This document shows, piece by piece, positions 6,054-7,277 of a stretch of 7,277 nt of DNA (the stretch's first letter is position 1; every line of letters begins with the position of its first letter). The notes below the pieces were generated by a model. The model made no database searches and had not been told where the DNA came from. It saw nothing but the letters and a program-made list of their open reading frames with translations. Both the position numbers and the translations under genes were made by a program. This DNA is from CAYYHA01 sp964471535 (GTDB lineage Bacteria; Myxococcota; Myxococcia; SLRQ01). The stretch spans positions 1 to 7,277 of the forward strand of contig CAYYHA010000221.1 in the NCBI GenBank assembly GCA_964471535.1, in the 5' to 3' direction.

Positions 6054-7277
6054 TCACGCATGGCCGGCCAGCTGAATGTCGGCCGCGTGCTGGCGGCTGG
6101 CCTCGATCTCCGCCTCGGAGAGCCCCGAGGACAGGGTGATCGTGGTGCTCGTCGCTTGCCCCGTCTCCAGGTCGGTGGCGGTCACGTTGACGATGCCGTT
6201 GGTGTCGATCTCGAAGGTCACCTCGATCTTCACCTCGCCCCGATAGCCGATACGAAAGCCGCTGAACTCGAACTGCCCGAGAAGTTCGCACTCCTCCTGC
6301 CGGTTGGATTCGCCCTGAAAGACCTTGATGGTGACCCTGTCCTGTCCGTCGCGGCTGGTGGTGAAGGTGCGGCTGCGCTCGATGGGAATGGGCGTGTTCT
6401 TGTCGATGATCTTCTCCGTGTAGCCGCCCACCGTCCCGATGCGCAGGGAGAGCGGCGTGACGTCGAGGAGGAAGTGCTCGGTGGCCGGGTCGAGAAGCGC
6501 ATGTGCTTGCAGTGCGGCGCCGAGGGCCACCACCTCGTCGGGGTCGATGTCGGTCATGGGCTCGGTCTGGAAGTAATGCTTCACCGAGTTGCGGATGATG
6601 GGCAGCCGCGTGGGGCCGCCCACCAGGATGACCGCGTCGATGTCCCCGGCGGTGAGCCGCGCCGCCTGCAGGGCCTCGTCGCAGACCTTGAAGGTCCGCT
6701 GCACCAGATCCATGACCATCCGGTTGAAGTCGTCGCCGGAGAGCGTGGTCTGGAGGTTGAGCACCTGCCCATCGGGCGTTTGGCAGATCCCCTCGACGAA
6801 GATCTGGGCGACGCCCGTGTTGGATACGTCGATCTTCGCCCGCTCGGCTGCCTCCTTCAGCATCTGTAGGCAATACTTGTTCTGCCGGAGATCGATGCCG
6901 TACTGCTGCTGGAAGCCGTCGGCCAGCCACTTCATCACCCGATCGTCGAAGTCGTCGCCGCCTAGGTAGGTGTCCCCCGCGGTGGAGAGCACCTCGAACA
7001 TGTCGTTGTCGATGTCGAGCACCGACACGTCGAAGGTCCCTCCACCGAGATCGTAGATGACCGCCTTCTGCTGGCCCACGTCCCGGCCGAAGCCATAGGC
7101 GAGCGCCGCTGCCGTTGGTTCGTTGATGATGCGCAGCACCTCGAGGCCGGCGATGCGTCCCGCGTCCTTCGTGGCTTGCCGCTGGTTGTCGTTGAAGTAG
7201 GCCGGGACGGTGATCACCGCCTTGGTGATCTCCCGGCCGAGGTTGGCCTCGGCGATGGCCTTCATCTCCTTGAGCAC
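6054..7277 (-). CDS. Lid-less DnaK/Hsp70 paralogue, 5' end cut by window edge
   Basis: The visible 407 residues align with E. coli DnaK from about residue 119, so roughly 118 N-terminal residues lie beyond the right edge. Nucleotide-binding-domain motifs are intact: VITVPAYFND, GRIAGLEVLRIINEPTAAAL, the phosphate motif DLGGGTFD and the adenosine motif VILVGGPTRLP. The interdomain linker (FLLDVTPLSL) is conserved. The beta substrate-binding domain follows, from NTPIPIERSRTFTT through EVTFEIDTNGIVNVTA to TITLSSGLSEAEIEA. The protein then ends after 15 more residues at about E. coli position 525, so the helical lid of about 110 residues is absent; no lid-like coding follows the TGA in any frame. 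By alignment from memory, the substrate arch residues M404 and A429 of E. coli are Val and Ser here, while the pocket residue V436 is kept. The first codon seen (GTG) is internal. The J-protein gene follows. Hsp70 identity is certain; which paralogue is not. Confidence 0.95.
   Translation of the reverse strand: MLKEMKAIAEANLGREITKAVITVPAYFNDNQRQATKDAGRIAGLEVLRIINEPTAAALAYGFGRDVGQQKAVIYDLGGGTFDVSVLDIDNDMFEVLSTAGDTYLGGDDFDDRVMKWLADGFQQQYGIDLRQNKYCLQMLKEAAERAKIDVSNTGVAQIFVEGICQTPDGQVLNLQTTLSGDDFNRMVMDLVQRTFKVCDEALQAARLTAGDIDAVILVGGPTRLPIIRNSVKHYFQTEPMTDIDPDEVVALGAALQAHALLDPATEHFLLDVTPLSLRIGTVGGYTEKIIDKNTPIPIERSRTFTTSRDGQDRVTIKVFQGESNRQEECELLGQFEFSGFRIGYRGEVKIEVTFEIDTNGIVNVTATDLETGQATSTTITLSSGLSEAEIEASRQHAADIQLAGHA

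Noticed and set aside
5932..6930. A 332-codon minus-strand open frame inside the DnaK gene
   Set aside because: It is Arg/His/Gly-rich and lies over an intact Hsp70 frame; it also carries no lid-like helix that would suggest a frameshifted DnaK.

Overview
The window is GC-rich bacterial DNA, densely coding on both strands and cut through a gene at each end. The gene content fits a Myxococcota or other former deltaproteobacterial genome: a secreted lipoprotein built of immunoglobulin-like ASH repeats plus a PKD domain, an Flp-type pilin, a DnaK paralogue next to a J protein, and a zinc-ribbon protein. That placement is an inference from gene style; there is no rRNA or other marker to prove it. 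No tRNA, rRNA, CRISPR array, insertion sequence or phage gene was seen.

Layout, left to right: (1) 1-633, minus strand, 5' two thirds of an RsgA-type circularly permuted ribosome-assembly GTPase, cut by the left edge. (2) 716-1861, plus strand, an unrecognised zinc-ribbon protein with a DUF2007-like segment and a beta-rich C-terminal half, divergent from rsgA. (3) 1848-3686, minus strand, a lipoprotein with four ASH-like repeats and a PKD-like domain; its 3' end overlaps gene 2 by 14 bp. (4) 3687-4063, a 377-bp divergent gap. (5) 4064-4330, plus strand, a small Flp/type IVb prepilin with a strong ribosome binding site and a good intrinsic terminator after it. (6) 4460-7277, minus strand, three genes in one direction: a DnaK paralogue (5' end outside the window), a J-domain protein and a CvpA-family membrane protein, separated by gaps of about 135 bp.

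The right-hand trio is the most coherent functional unit: an Hsp70 ATPase, a J-protein that would stimulate it, and an inner-membrane CvpA protein whose C-terminal tail carries Asp-Pro helical segments that resemble chaperone-binding DP/STI1 domains. The Hsp70 stops just after its beta substrate-binding domain and lacks the helical lid, so it is unlikely to be the housekeeping DnaK. The pilin and the lipoprotein share one intergenic control region and are both predicted to be exported, which may indicate a shared role at the cell surface; this is inference only. RsgA looks ordinary.
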